Part shown: positions 1 through 8,153 of the stretch, one piece after another
Layout of the letters: each line of letters starts with the position of its first letter
Numbering within the stretch: position 1 is the first letter of the stretch
NCBI GenBank assembly: GCA_958402795.1
Contig: CATXUX010000023.1
Coordinates: forward strand, 1 to 56,062
Origin: an uncultured Lachnospiraceae bacterium
GTDB lineage: Bacteria; Bacillota; Clostridia; Lachnospirales; Lachnospiraceae
Direction: 5' to 3'
DNA: 56,062 nt
Notes under the pieces: generated by a model
What the model saw: the letters and a program-made list of their open reading frames with translations, nothing else
Told to the model about the DNA's origin: nothing
Database searches by the model: none
Translations under genes and position numbers: made by a program

Positions 1-20
1 GTAAGCCGCATAAGCAGGGT

Positions 21-101
21 TTGGGGAAGGCACTCCCCAACAAGATTCCCGCAGGAGCAAAATGAGCGAAAAGCGAATTTTGGTACTGCGGTAGAATCTT
101 G
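21..101. other. candidate oriT region of the ICE
   Basis: A perfect 7-bp hairpin (TTGGGGA at 21-27, TCCCCAA at 34-40) is followed by an imperfect long inverted repeat, CAAGATTCCCGCAG at 41-54 against CTGCGGTAGAATCTTG at 86-101. Paired inverted repeats beside a conjugative gene block are typical of relaxase nick regions. The relaxase gene itself would lie left of the window, downstream on the minus strand. The call is inference from structure and context; no nick site was identified. Confidence 0.4.
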
Positions 102-110
102 CTCTAAGAA

Positions 111-250
111 ACTGCCGGACTGCCATTCACTTGCTACTGCCACTTTTGGGGGAAATCGCAACCAACTTTTTCATAAAAAGCTACCGGATTGCCCTCACTT
201 GCTACTGCCACTTTTTCGGAAAATCTATAACCAGCTTTTTTATAAAAGGC
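111..250. repeat. two tandem ~70-bp imperfect direct repeats
   Basis: Positions 111-180 and 181-250 align over their length. They share blocks such as CACTTGCTACTGCCAC and the pattern aaccAaCTTTTTxATAAAA, with small indels. A more decayed third copy may begin near 251. They lie next to the oriT-like inverted repeats and may be accessory protein-binding iterons, but no function can be read directly. Confidence 0.55.
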
Positions 251-565
251 TGCGGGCTGGCGTTCTCCCCTTACTCCCTACAACACCGCCAAAAGCAAAA
301 ATGACGGACTTTCCGGCAAGAACTTTTCCGGCGGCTCGGTCTTTCCCGACAATAAGGCGTTTCGGAAGCTGCATTTTGCCCACTGTCTGACAGGAAACAG
401 GAAATTTCCCTTGCCCACATACCAGTACCGACACTTTCCCGATTTGCCAAAAATGGGCGCAAAAAAAGCAGCAAATCTTTTTCGGATTTACTGCTTCATG
501 TGCCGCTGCGGGGCGGCGGGATATTCAGTTTTTATGGTGGTTCAGTGTAGTAAACTGGAAGTTCA
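251..565. other. gene-free stretch
   Basis: No credible gene was found on either strand. The stretch holds an imperfect inverted repeat near 469-505 (GCAGCAAATC against GATTTACTGC) that could be a terminator or part of the transfer-origin region. Short open frames here lack ribosome sites and recognisable protein character. Confidence 0.4.
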
Positions 566-937
566 TCAATTACTCTGCACTATGAAACTAACACTTCCTT
601 TTGCTTTTTTTCCTGTTACTTCAACTGTGTATGTTCCGCTTTCATCAATTTCAACATCAAACTCATTAGATGTTGAAATTTCGTTACTTTCATAGATAGG
701 TTCTTCCCCGTCTTTTTGAATTTTTATTGATAAGCTACCTTTATCTACTACAATTTTAGCACTAATAGTATCTCCAGCTTCAATAGTTAAATCCTGTGCG
801 TCCGTTGTATTTAACACACTATATTCCATGATAAATTCACTATCGTTTCCAGTACGACTACCATCAAATTCTGTGCCACACGCAGTTAAAGATATAAGAA
901 AGACTAATGTACAGACTATCAATATAATTTTTTTCAT
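566..937 (-). CDS. small lipoprotein
   Basis: This 123-aa protein has a textbook lipoprotein signal: K2-K3, a hydrophobic stretch, then the lipobox LTAC with Cys20 as the lipidation site. The mature part is acidic with beta-rich, repeat-like phrasing (GTYTVEVTG near the end), as in small extracellular beta-sandwich domains. It should be anchored to the outer face of the membrane. A good ribosome site (AGGAGGTTAG) precedes the ATG. It lies in the cargo part of the ICE and is AT-richer than the transfer genes. No specific family was recognised. Confidence 0.7.
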   Translation of the reverse strand: MKKIILIVCTLVFLISLTACGTEFDGSRTGNDSEFIMEYSVLNTTDAQDLTIEAGDTISAKIVVDKGSLSIKIQKDGEEPIYESNEISTSNEFDVEIDESGTYTVEVTGKKAKGSVSFIVQSN

Positions 938-992
938 ACTAACCTCCTGTTCGCATTTATTGGACTAATTTTATCATATCATCAATCCAAAC

Positions 993-1193
993 TCAACGGT
1001 CAAGCCGGAACTTAAACAGGCTTTCAATCAGCTTTGTTCTGATGTAGTCCTCCATATCAGAGTTATAATAGCCGTTCATCTTGGAGAAGTAGCGGATATA
1101 TCCGGCGTATCGGTCAAGGACAGCTTGTATTGCTATGGGGTCGCCCTCATGTGCCTTTATGATAGTGTCATAGGGGAGAAGTCGGTTACTCAT
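993..1193 (-). CDS. Tn916 Orf8-like helix-turn-helix protein
   Basis: A 66-aa protein of the small HTH family carried next to the sigma-like gene in Tn916/Tn1549-type elements (the Orf8 position). It contains the pattern IIKAHEGDPIAIQAVLDRYAG and the ending LFKFRLDR, familiar in these elements. Its ATG overlaps the stop of the upstream sigma-like frame by 8 nt, so the two were translationally coupled. In Tn916, orf7/orf8 control transfer genes; the same role here is inferred. Its partner is frameshifted, so the pair may no longer work. Confidence 0.75.
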   Translation of the reverse strand: MSNRLLPYDTIIKAHEGDPIAIQAVLDRYAGYIRYFSKMNGYYNSDMEDYIRTKLIESLFKFRLDR

Positions 1194-1628
1194 GGGACAA
1201 CACCTCCATTTCCTCTTTCAGCCGCTTCAAGGCAAGCTGAATATGCCGCCCGATTGTGCTGCGTGTCCAGCCGCTTTGTTCTCCGATTTCTTTCTGTGTC
1301 AAGTGCTGGAAGTAATACAAAAAGATTTCCTCCTGCGTCTGTTCCGGCAATCGGGCAAGAGCAGCCGCAAGAGAACAGCTATCTAAAAGTATCGTCTGCC
1401 CTCGGACAGAAAACGGATAAGTTTCGCCATAGTCCGGCACTTGAAAATACTCGTCTGTGGTGCTTAGTGGACAAACTTTTCTTCGGTCAAGTATTCAAGG
1501 GAGATTTCCCGTTTCCACCTCGCCGCCAGCATACGGGCAGCGTCAAAGGACGCATGGCGAATAACAATCCGGCAATAGGTATCATGGGTATAGCGGATAT
1601 GTTCTTGATAGGCTTCGTATTCAGTCAT
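1186..1628 (-). pseudogene. frameshifted Tn916 Orf7-like sigma factor
   Basis: The C-terminal 84 residues from V/M-PDYGETYPF to VLSHE form a sigma-70 region-4-like HTH (QEEIFLYYFQHLTQKEIGEQ). An ATG at 1626-1628 with a strong ribosome site (AAGGGGG) opens a frame, MTEYEAYQEHIRYTHDTY to EEKFVH, that stops at TAA 1464-1466. Adding one base at that point would join the two frames as FVH-LSTTDEYFQVPDYG. The apparent GTG start at 1440 is therefore probably an artefact of a 1-base deletion. Intact relatives are about 140 aa. A programmed frameshift is possible but no slippery site is evident. Confidence 0.8.
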
Positions 1629-1777
1629 GGAAAATCCCCCTTTCTTCGATTATGGGAAAGGGCGGCAGCACTTTTTGCTGTCGCCCCTTGATTACCCACC
1701 AGCAAGGACAGTCGGGGCTGTCAACGGTGGGCGTAGCCCATTTACTTGCCGTTGACTGGCTCGGCTGGGTTTGCTAT

Positions 1778-1975
1778 TTATTCTTCTACCGTAAAAATTT
1801 CTTCAATCGAAACATTAAATACTTTTGCTATATTCCATGCTAAAACTAATGATGGATTGTATTTTCCCTTTTCAAGATTTCCGATTGTTTCTCTACGGAC
1901 ACCTACCAGTTTTGCTAAATCCTCTTGTTTCATATCATGTTTTGCTCTGTATTCTTTTATACGATTTTTAATCAT
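1778..1975 (-). CDS. XRE-family repressor (YozG type)
   Basis: This 65-aa protein is one Cro/CI-type helix-turn-helix: IKEYRAKHDMKQEDLAKLVG, then VRRETIGNLEKGKYNPSL and the ending VFNVSIEEIF. It is the cytosolic DNA-binding half of a pair with the membrane protein upstream, overlapping that gene's end by 8 nt (ATGATTAA shared). An inverted repeat over the -10 box of the operon promoter (2346-2386) is the obvious operator, so negative autoregulation is likely. It is inserted among ICE remnants and could be an independent cargo module. Confidence 0.85.
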   Translation of the reverse strand: MIKNRIKEYRAKHDMKQEDLAKLVGVRRETIGNLEKGKYNPSLVLAWNIAKVFNVSIEEIFTVEE

Positions 1976-2327
1976 TGCTTGCCCCTTTTCGTTCCTTTAA
2001 TTCCAAAACAATAAGAGCAGCGGTAAATGCTAAAATAGCAACTGCAAAGCTTAAACCAAAAGCTGTTGGAATAGCTTTATCTGTGGAATAAATGTGAGAA
2101 CAAACAAACATAAAGGGAACAAGAGAAATCATTTCTGACATAAATGCAAATGTAGCTGACTTTTGAACATTGAGTCTAAAAAATTCATCTGGGATAACCC
2201 AAAAATAACGAATATAATAGACAAACCCGAAAAAGCCAAACAAACCTGTATTTCCTGTTGTAAATCCTAAAATTGCTATCAATGCCAAAAGGGATAAAAA
2301 ACCTAAGTAATTGATTTTGTATTTCAT
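1968..2327 (-). CDS. DUF3796-like membrane protein
   Basis: A 119-aa hydrophobic protein with about four membrane segments: residues ~8-25, ~28-45 around FFGFVYYIRYFWVIPDEFFR, ~62-82 and ~90-110. The FWVIPDEFFRLNVQKSATFAF region resembles DUF3796 proteins, which are usually encoded beside a short XRE repressor, as here. Function is unknown; the family assignment is from memory of the motif. It is the first gene of a two-gene operon with a clear promoter. Confidence 0.7.
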   Translation of the reverse strand: MKYKINYLGFLSLLALIAILGFTTGNTGLFGFFGFVYYIRYFWVIPDEFFRLNVQKSATFAFMSEMISLVPFMFVCSHIYSTDKAIPTAFGLSFAVAILAFTAALIVLELKERKGASND

Positions 2328-2345
2328 AAAAGTTCCTCTCTTTCT

Positions 2346-2403
2346 ATGTGGTATATATCGCTCTTTGTGTTATAAATATACCACATTGTATTTCGTAAGT
2401 CAA
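2346..2403 (-). promoter_or_regulatory. promoter with overlapping operator
   Basis: On the minus strand a -35 TTGACT (2398-2403) and -10 TATATT (2375-2380) are separated by 17 bp. A perfect 11-bp inverted repeat, ATGTGGTATAT at 2346-2356 and ATATACCACAT at 2376-2386, overlaps the -10 box and the likely start point. This fits an operator for the small XRE repressor encoded just downstream. Confidence 0.75.
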
Positions 2404-2465
2404 GGTACTTTAAGTAGATATTTCGGAATAGTGGTGTGGCTATCTTTATTTTTTATTGTGTTACT

Positions 2466-2606
2466 TTACCGCACATGAGCATTTGCACCAGGGTTGTCGT
2501 TGCCGTAACCTTCCAGCAGGTTGATGACGCCCCAGATACCGAGACCGGCACCGAGCGCGATAACGAGGGTCTGAAGAACGGTGATTGCCTGTTCAAAAAA
2601 TGCCAT
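2466..2606 (-). pseudogene. truncated Maff2-family membrane protein
   Basis: The 46-aa frame starts MAFFEQAITVLQTLVIALGA and runs through GVINLLEGYGNDNPGA, the signature of the small Maff2 protein found between VirD4 and VirB6 in Tn1549-like elements. Family members run on to about 70 aa with a second membrane segment; here the sequence leaves the family after NPGA and stops after NAHVR. The break near 2480 marks a deletion or insertion junction. The VirB6/VirB4 genes expected downstream are replaced by the XRE-DUF3796 module. Confidence 0.75.
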
Positions 2607-2667
2607 ATAGTTTGTTAGCCGGAATCTGATTAAAAAATAGGTTTGTCATGTTTCATAGGCATACAAA

Positions 2668-2713
2668 AGCCGGAACAATCTGCCGCCCGGTTTCCGGGGG
2701 CATGATTCCGGCT
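2668..2713. terminator. hairpin between virD4 and maff2
   Basis: AGCCGGAA (2668-2675) pairs with TTCCGGCT (2706-2713), and an inner CCCGG/CCGGG stem extends it. A T-rich run follows on the + strand side and a shorter TTTTG on the minus side. It may be a weak terminator or an mRNA-stabilising structure inside the transfer operon. Confidence 0.4.
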
Positions 2714-2825
2714 GTCCTCCTTTTTTCATTATTTTTCTTGCGATTGTCCGCTTTGTACGCCAATGGCCCGTAGAGGGCAGGTGCGGCGAATAGATAAGAT
2801 CACTCCTTTCAAAAGCGGAACGAAG

Positions 2826-3964
2826 TTAAGCGCCCTTTGTGTCTACTTCATATACATCGCAGACCTCATTGGGCTTGAGTTTCAGCCTTGCGGACAGGAA
2901 TGCTTCAATGTCAAAAGCGTTCTTGTCATCCGCATCGGCAGTGTACTTGAAATTGGGGTGCTTGGTAATGTCGTACTTATCCGAAAGGAAAGGACGCACG
3001 CCACGCAACTGGAGGATGCACTTGTTTCCGTCCATCGTCGCAAGCTCATCCTGGCTCATCAGCTCTTTCCCCAATTTTTGATAGTTGAGAGAGTGGGAGG
3101 TCTCTCGGCCACGGCTCTCTCCGGTGTTGTAGGTGTCGATGGTTTCCTTACCCAGCACGGCAGCCAGCTCCTTGAGGGTGGTTGGCTCCTTACCGCCCAG
3201 GAAGATGGAAGTATCCATGTTGCCGATGATGGTATCCGCATTGTCCTTATAGATCGCCTTGAGCTGACTCTGCGCCTGCAACACCAGACAGGCGGAGATC
3301 TCACGGCTTCGGATGGTTGCCACCAGCTTTTCCAGCTTAGGGATCTGGCCGATATTGGCGCACTCGTCAATGAGACAGCGCACATGGACTGGGAGCCTGC
3401 CGCCATACACATCGTCGGCTTTTTCGCAGAGCAGATTAAACAGCTGGGTGTAGCACATAGAGATCAGGAAGTTAAAGCTGTCATCTGTATCACTCATAAT
3501 GAGGAACAGGGCAGTTTTCCGGTCTCCCAAAGTGTCCAGTTCCAGCTCATCATAGGCCGTGACTTCACGCAGCTCTGCGATGTCGAATACAGCAAGGCGC
3601 GCACCACAGGAAATCAGGATCGACTTGGCTGTTTTTCCGGCAGCCAGCTTGTACTTCTTGTACTGACGGACGGCGAAGTGGTTGGGCTTCTCGGCTTCCA
3701 GTGCATCAAACATCAGGTCTACCGGGTTTTTGAACTCCTCGTCATCCTCCCGAACCTCCATGGCGTTGATGAACTCGATGAGGGTAGAGAAATTCTGCTC
3801 CTCTACCGGAGCCTCATAGTGGATATACCCAATCAGCGCGCAATACAGCAAGGTCTCTGCTTTGACCCAAAAATCGTCCCCGGCCTTGCCTTCGCCTTTG
3901 GTATTGGCGATCAGCGTTGTGACCAGCTTCAAGATGTCCTTTTCGCTATGGATATAGGCGAAAG
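2826..3964 (-). CDS. VirD4/TraG coupling protein, 3' exon
   Basis: This is the C-terminal 379 codons of the type IV coupling ATPase. It begins in frame after the intron with ...FAYIHSEKDILKLVTTLIAN. Walker B is in LIDECANIGQIPKLEKL, and the C-terminal domain includes SREISACLVLQAQSQL. The protein brings the relaxase-DNA complex to the conjugation channel at the membrane. Spliced to the exon at 6678-7368 it gives 610 codons, the usual length for Tn1549-like VirD4. Without splicing the upstream frame stops 15 residues into the intron, so function depends on splicing. Confidence 0.9.
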
Positions 3965-6677
3965 GTTCCGATAGGTAAGCCTTTGATGTTATCTCCGGCT
4001 TTTCCCCCGGCTAGCACCGGACATGCGACTTTCACCGCATCCGGCGCCCCATCAAGCATAGTTTCAGCAGTAATACACACTCACTCTTTCACATTAGCTA
4101 AATCAGTTTGTTACGATTTACATTGACATTTCTGCCAATCCTGCGGCAACACGCAGTTTGTTTACTTTAGTAATTTGTGCCTTATTCAAATCATACTTCT
4201 TTGTCAGTGTAGCGAACTTTATGCTGTCTGTTGTTGAGATAAATTCATATCCGGCGGGTGATAAAAGCAACAGATTACGGTAACTGTCTCTGCCGTTTTT
4301 ACACTCATTCGATTTTCTGTAACAAATACAGTGAATCACTTCCAGATGTTCCCCGGTGATTGCACATTTACCTTCCTGTCCGGCATAGAGAGAGATTCGG
4401 TTATCATTGAACTGTACCGTTTCTCCTGTTACCGGGTGGCGCATGAGCCAGAGCATATCTTCAACGTTCAGTTTCAGATTGCTGTGGATTTCCATTCTTC
4501 CGTCCAGAGTATATGGATTGATTTTCCTGCTCTTGCGCATTGGTATCTTAAACTGCACATATGCCAGAGGTACTACTGGTGTATCTCCAATCCAGCGCAT
4601 TTGCTTCGATTTTCCATACCGGTTTTTTAAATATTTGTTGTTTAGTTCGCCCTGCTTTTTATATCCATCTATCCGATGGAGAAAGCGACCGTTATTCACA
4701 TGAGCCATTCGGCTGAAATTCAGGTTTATCCTCGTAGCAATGCAATAATAGTTCTGCATACCTATGACTTTGGCGTTGTATTCGTGAATGTTGCTCTTTA
4801 TGTCACTTGCTGTCTTGCTGTTTTGAATCTCTATAATTGCTTTTGAGAGTTCTTTCTGCATATGCGACACTGCCTTGTCACAGACATTTGAACTGATTAC
4901 CCATGTCCTGCGTTTCCTTATCAGCTTCATACGGAACCCCAGAAACTCACTGTCTCTTTTCCTGAGATTTGTGACCTTTGATTTTTCATCTGAAATTTCC
5001 AGTTTGAGCCGCTTTAGCAGCCAGTCCTTAACCGCATGGTATGCTCTGCCAGCGTCCTTACGGTTTCTGCAAAAGATTTTAAAATCATCTGCATACCGGA
5101 CTATACGCATTTCCTTGAGGTTGCTCTTTTTGAGCGCCGTGTAGCTGTTGCACTTTTTCTCTGCCCCGTTCGGATAATATGTGACCTTACAAGGAGACTT
5201 CATATGGTCTGCCATACCCTCCCACTGTGACGCTATCCACCAGTCCAGTTCGTTCAGGACAATGTTGGCTAACAGCGGGGAAAGTATGCCGCCCTGAGGG
5301 GTTCCCCTGTCTGGATATAAGATTTCTCCATCTGGCATTTGAATTGGCGCTTTCAGCATTGCTTTGATTATCTGAATCAACTTGGTATCCCGTATACCCA
5401 ACGTCCATATCTGCTGTAACAGCTTTCTATGATTTACGTTGTCAAAGAAACCCTTTATATCCACATCTACTACATAGTGGAGTTTGTTCCTTTGAGCCAG
5501 TCCGTAAGCGTAGGAGACAGCGTTTTCAGCGCTCCTGCAAGGTCTGAAGCCGTATGAATGTTCATAAAACTTTGCTTCACAGATTGGCTCCATGACCTGT
5601 AATATGCATTGCTGTACAATCCGGTCTATGATACACGGTATGCCTAACGGTCTTAATTTCCCATTTGGTTTGGGAATCTCTACCCTCCTTACTGTTTTTG
5701 GCACATACCTTGTAAACTGTTTTTGAATAAGGGAGACAAAATCTTCTTCCGACATATCTGCCAGTGATTCTATCGTTCTCCCATCTGTGCCGGCGGTATG
5801 GCTCCCATCATTGCTTTTAATATTTCTGAAAGCAAGCATGATGTTATTTGGTGCCACAATGATTTCTACGAGATTATTAAATATCTCTCCATCTCTGCTT
5901 TTTGCATACAGTTCATCAAAGATGTTCTGCATGTCATAGTATTCCGCATGGCGCAGTTTACTTCTTTTTTTAGCTTTTTGTGTCATGTACATCACCCCGT
6001 TTCATTGATTCGAGTGACAATTTCTTATTCTTACTCGACTGCATGATTAGAGAGTGTGTACTGCTGATTTTCTGCCTGACTTGTGGCCATTCCTCCGTCG
6101 CCCTCTTTTTCGCAGGCAACATCGACAGTTCGACCACGACCTTTCAGCAGAGATTCATCCGCTTATTGTTCTTCGCCGGATTATCCATAGGATTCTCTGC
6201 CTTTCCTTGTTCCGATAATTCTATCTGTGCATATATACCCTTAGGTGTTCCCTCTAAGCCTGACAGCTTGCATGTGCCTGTAACACATCACGGTGGTTCG
6301 TAACAACCATTCCTACTAAACCGCACTGTCTGGGCATGAACCCACACATACATTTCTGTATGTGGCACTTTTAGACCTTTACATTCGGGAGTTTCGTCAG
6401 GCATTGCTGCCATTCTCACCATAGGTATTTTATAGACCCCCGGCATATGGGGTGCGCTGTCCACCTCTGGACAGGTTTCGTCAGCGTTATCTGTTACGGC
6501 ACCTTTCTGCCGACTTTACCGGGCTTCACACCTCATCACAGAATGATGAAGCATGCCGGAGTATCAGGGGAGGCGTTTCAAGGCGTTACCCTATCATTCC
6601 ACCTCTCGAATTATCAGTTCACAGAACTGATTAAAACAGCGCTGTGCGCCGCCTTTTCAGCGGCGAACAAGTCGCAC
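3965..6677 (-). mobile_element. complete group II intron in virD4
   Basis: The 5' end reads GTGCGAC, matching the group II GUGYG consensus. The 3' end reads GGAAC, an AY ending. A domain V-like hairpin lies at about 4002-4050 (CCGGATGCGGTGAAAGTCGC on the minus strand) and the encoded protein lies in domain IV. Removing 2713 nt joins TATAACC to CTTTCGCC and restores the residues HYNPFAYIHSEKD of VirD4. The boundaries therefore rest on both RNA consensus and protein reconstruction. Target-primed insertion into conjugation genes is common for this class. Confidence 0.9.
4118..5986 (-). CDS. group II intron reverse transcriptase/maturase (LtrA-like)
   Basis: A 622-aa multifunctional protein encoded inside the intron. 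The N-terminal reverse transcriptase blocks include VRRVEIPKPNGKLRPLGIP, QGGILSPLLANI and the catalytic MRIVRYADDFKIF near residue 300. A maturase/X domain follows (~350-470). The C-terminal ~520-575 HNH-type endonuclease region has CAITGEHLEV and NLLLLSPAG. It helps fold and splice the intron RNA and copies it into new DNA sites. The start at 5986 is preferred because GGGGTG lies 8 nt upstream; GTG at 5995 is also open. Confidence 0.92.
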   Translation of the reverse strand: MTQKAKKRSKLRHAEYYDMQNIFDELYAKSRDGEIFNNLVEIIVAPNNIMLAFRNIKSNDGSHTAGTDGRTIESLADMSEEDFVSLIQKQFTRYVPKTVRRVEIPKPNGKLRPLGIPCIIDRIVQQCILQVMEPICEAKFYEHSYGFRPCRSAENAVSYAYGLAQRNKLHYVVDVDIKGFFDNVNHRKLLQQIWTLGIRDTKLIQIIKAMLKAPIQMPDGEILYPDRGTPQGGILSPLLANIVLNELDWWIASQWEGMADHMKSPCKVTYYPNGAEKKCNSYTALKKSNLKEMRIVRYADDFKIFCRNRKDAGRAYHAVKDWLLKRLKLEISDEKSKVTNLRKRDSEFLGFRMKLIRKRRTWVISSNVCDKAVSHMQKELSKAIIEIQNSKTASDIKSNIHEYNAKVIGMQNYYCIATRINLNFSRMAHVNNGRFLHRIDGYKKQGELNNKYLKNRYGKSKQMRWIGDTPVVPLAYVQFKIPMRKSRKINPYTLDGRMEIHSNLKLNVEDMLWLMRHPVTGETVQFNDNRISLYAGQEGKCAITGEHLEVIHCICYRKSNECKNGRDSYRNLLLLSPAGYEFISTTDSIKFATLTKKYDLNKAQITKVNKLRVAAGLAEMSM

Positions 6678-7368
6678 GGTTATAGTGCATTGATTTTCGG
6701 AAGTTGATGGTATTTAGGACCTTGATGCGGTACGGCTCATAAATGACCTTGCCGTGCTTATCCTTCATGGGCTTTCCGTCCTTTCCCAGTTTGGGTGCGC
6801 CCCTTTGGAGCATTTTCCCGCACTCCACCAAAATGGTTCCCTTCGGGTCTGTGACCACATAAGAACTGTGCATCTGCATCAGATTTGGTTTGAGCCAGAA
6901 ACGGGTCTTACCGGAACCGGAGCCGCCGATCACCAGCACATTTTTGTTTCTGGCGGTCTTTGGGTCCTTGGGGCGGCTGTTCATGGTCAGGCTTTCGGTT
7001 TTTGTGAGAATGACATTGTTCTGGAACACCGGGTCGATGTAGGGAGCAATATCCTCACGGGTTCCCCAACGGGCAGAGCCATACTCCATGCCGTGACGGT
7101 ACTTCTTGGCGTTTTTACTTTTGAGATACACCGCCAGACGCAGGCCAGCACCGCAGCACAGCCCCACCAGCAGATCCAACGGGTGCAGGCTGGGCCAGAA
7201 ACTTTGCAGCGCCCCAGGCAGGACAGCAAACAGGGAAAGGAATTTCTCTGAAGCATTTGCCCCCTGAGCCAGCCGCCATGCCTCCCCGAAGTTGGTAGCA
7301 AACAGCCCCATCAGGAGATAGGGCAGGTTCAGCAAAACGAGCTTTTTGATGTCAAACTGCTTTTTCAT
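6678..7368 (-). CDS. VirD4/TraG coupling protein, 5' exon
   Basis: The N-terminal 230 codons of the coupling protein. Two membrane-spanning segments (about 8-25 and 50-85) anchor it, and Walker A GGSGSGKTR at about residue 148 binds ATP. The exon ends at KSMHYN plus the first base of a Pro codon, where the intron begins. Its ATG overlaps the upstream pcfB stop by 4 nt, showing translational coupling. The intact protein would move transfer intermediates to the VirB channel, but the channel genes are missing in this window. Confidence 0.9.
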
Positions 7369-7871
7369 CGTTCCAGCTCCTTTCGCTTGGTGCGGTCCAC
7401 CACGGCATTTTTGACCATCTCTTTGAACTGACTGAGTTTTGCCAGCACAGACGGGCGTTCCGTTTTCTCGGCCTTCTTGACCTTTTTGCTGGTGTACTCG
7501 GTAAATGCAGCGGTCAGCGCATCGGCGTCACGGCCTTTGAAAAAGATCAGGTACTTGGGCGGGGAGCTGCTGCGGTCTTTCTTCACCGCATAATCCACAC
7601 CATATTTCCGGGCGATCTTCTCAAATTCCTTGATGGAAGGGTCTGTGATCTCGATATTGGAGATCCCCTGATTCTGACCAATGAGCTGCTTGACGGTCTG
7701 TTTGCCGTGAGGTGTCACAGGAGCATCACGGCTTCTCTGCTTTTGCAGCTTCTTTTCCTTGCAGTGGGCCATGTACTTGCTGATGGCGGCTTTGAGCAGC
7801 CTGCCGGTGAACTTTGTTCCACTGACAACCAGCGTTAAAGTCCTGTTTTCCACTTCTTCCTGCATTTTCAT
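7365..7871 (-). CDS. PcfB family (DUF3801) transfer protein
   Basis: A 168-aa soluble basic protein with the DUF3801/PcfB pattern: GTKFTGRLLKAAISKYM at the start, KYGVDYAVKKD and FFKGRDADALTAAF in the middle, and a Lys/Arg-rich tail. PcfB of pCF10 is a relaxosome accessory factor working with the coupling protein PcfC. Its place directly before virD4, sharing ATGA, fits this. The third codon (ATG at 7865) has better spacing to the GGAGG and may be the true start. Upstream expression has been cut off by the IS110 insertion. Confidence 0.85.
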   Translation of the reverse strand: MKMQEEVENRTLTLVVSGTKFTGRLLKAAISKYMAHCKEKKLQKQRSRDAPVTPHGKQTVKQLIGQNQGISNIEITDPSIKEFEKIARKYGVDYAVKKDRSSSPPKYLIFFKGRDADALTAAFTEYTSKKVKKAEKTERPSVLAKLSQFKEMVKNAVVDRTKRKELER

Positions 7872-7898
7872 CGCCTCCTATTACAATAAATTTGGACA

Positions 7899-8153
7899 GG
7901 AAAGCCGGGCAGCCAGTCCGGCTTTCTTTCCATCTCGTGCCTAAGCTACAATAAGAGGAGCAACTGGCTGACCCTTGCCTCCTTGGGCTTTTATGTCCGT
8001 TGGAAAGACTGTTAGCCATCCTCTTGTTGCAGCGTTCGATTTGAGCAGGTTGAGCCACCGGATACCGGAGAGTTCGTGTCACCCAATAGATTGAATCGGC
8101 AGCGAGAAAAGATGGATTTCCGGTTGCAGATTCTTTGTGTTGGAGGAATGTGA
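7899..8153 (+). ncRNA. putative IS110 bridge RNA
   Basis: The left non-coding part of the element contains strong folds: GAAAGCCGG (7900-7908) pairs with CCGGCTTTC (7918-7926) around a 9-nt loop. That loop plus its neighbour (CAGCCAGT, 7910-7917) is complementary to ACTGGCTG at 7963-7970. IS110 recombinases use a structured RNA from this location whose loops pair with donor and target DNA. The RNA assignment is inference from position and folding; the guide loops were not resolved. Confidence 0.5.

Noticed and set aside
2763..3974. 403-codon open frame on the + strand
   Set aside because: Lies antisense to the virD4 3' exon, which has clear ATPase motifs; the + frame has no ribosome site or family pattern.
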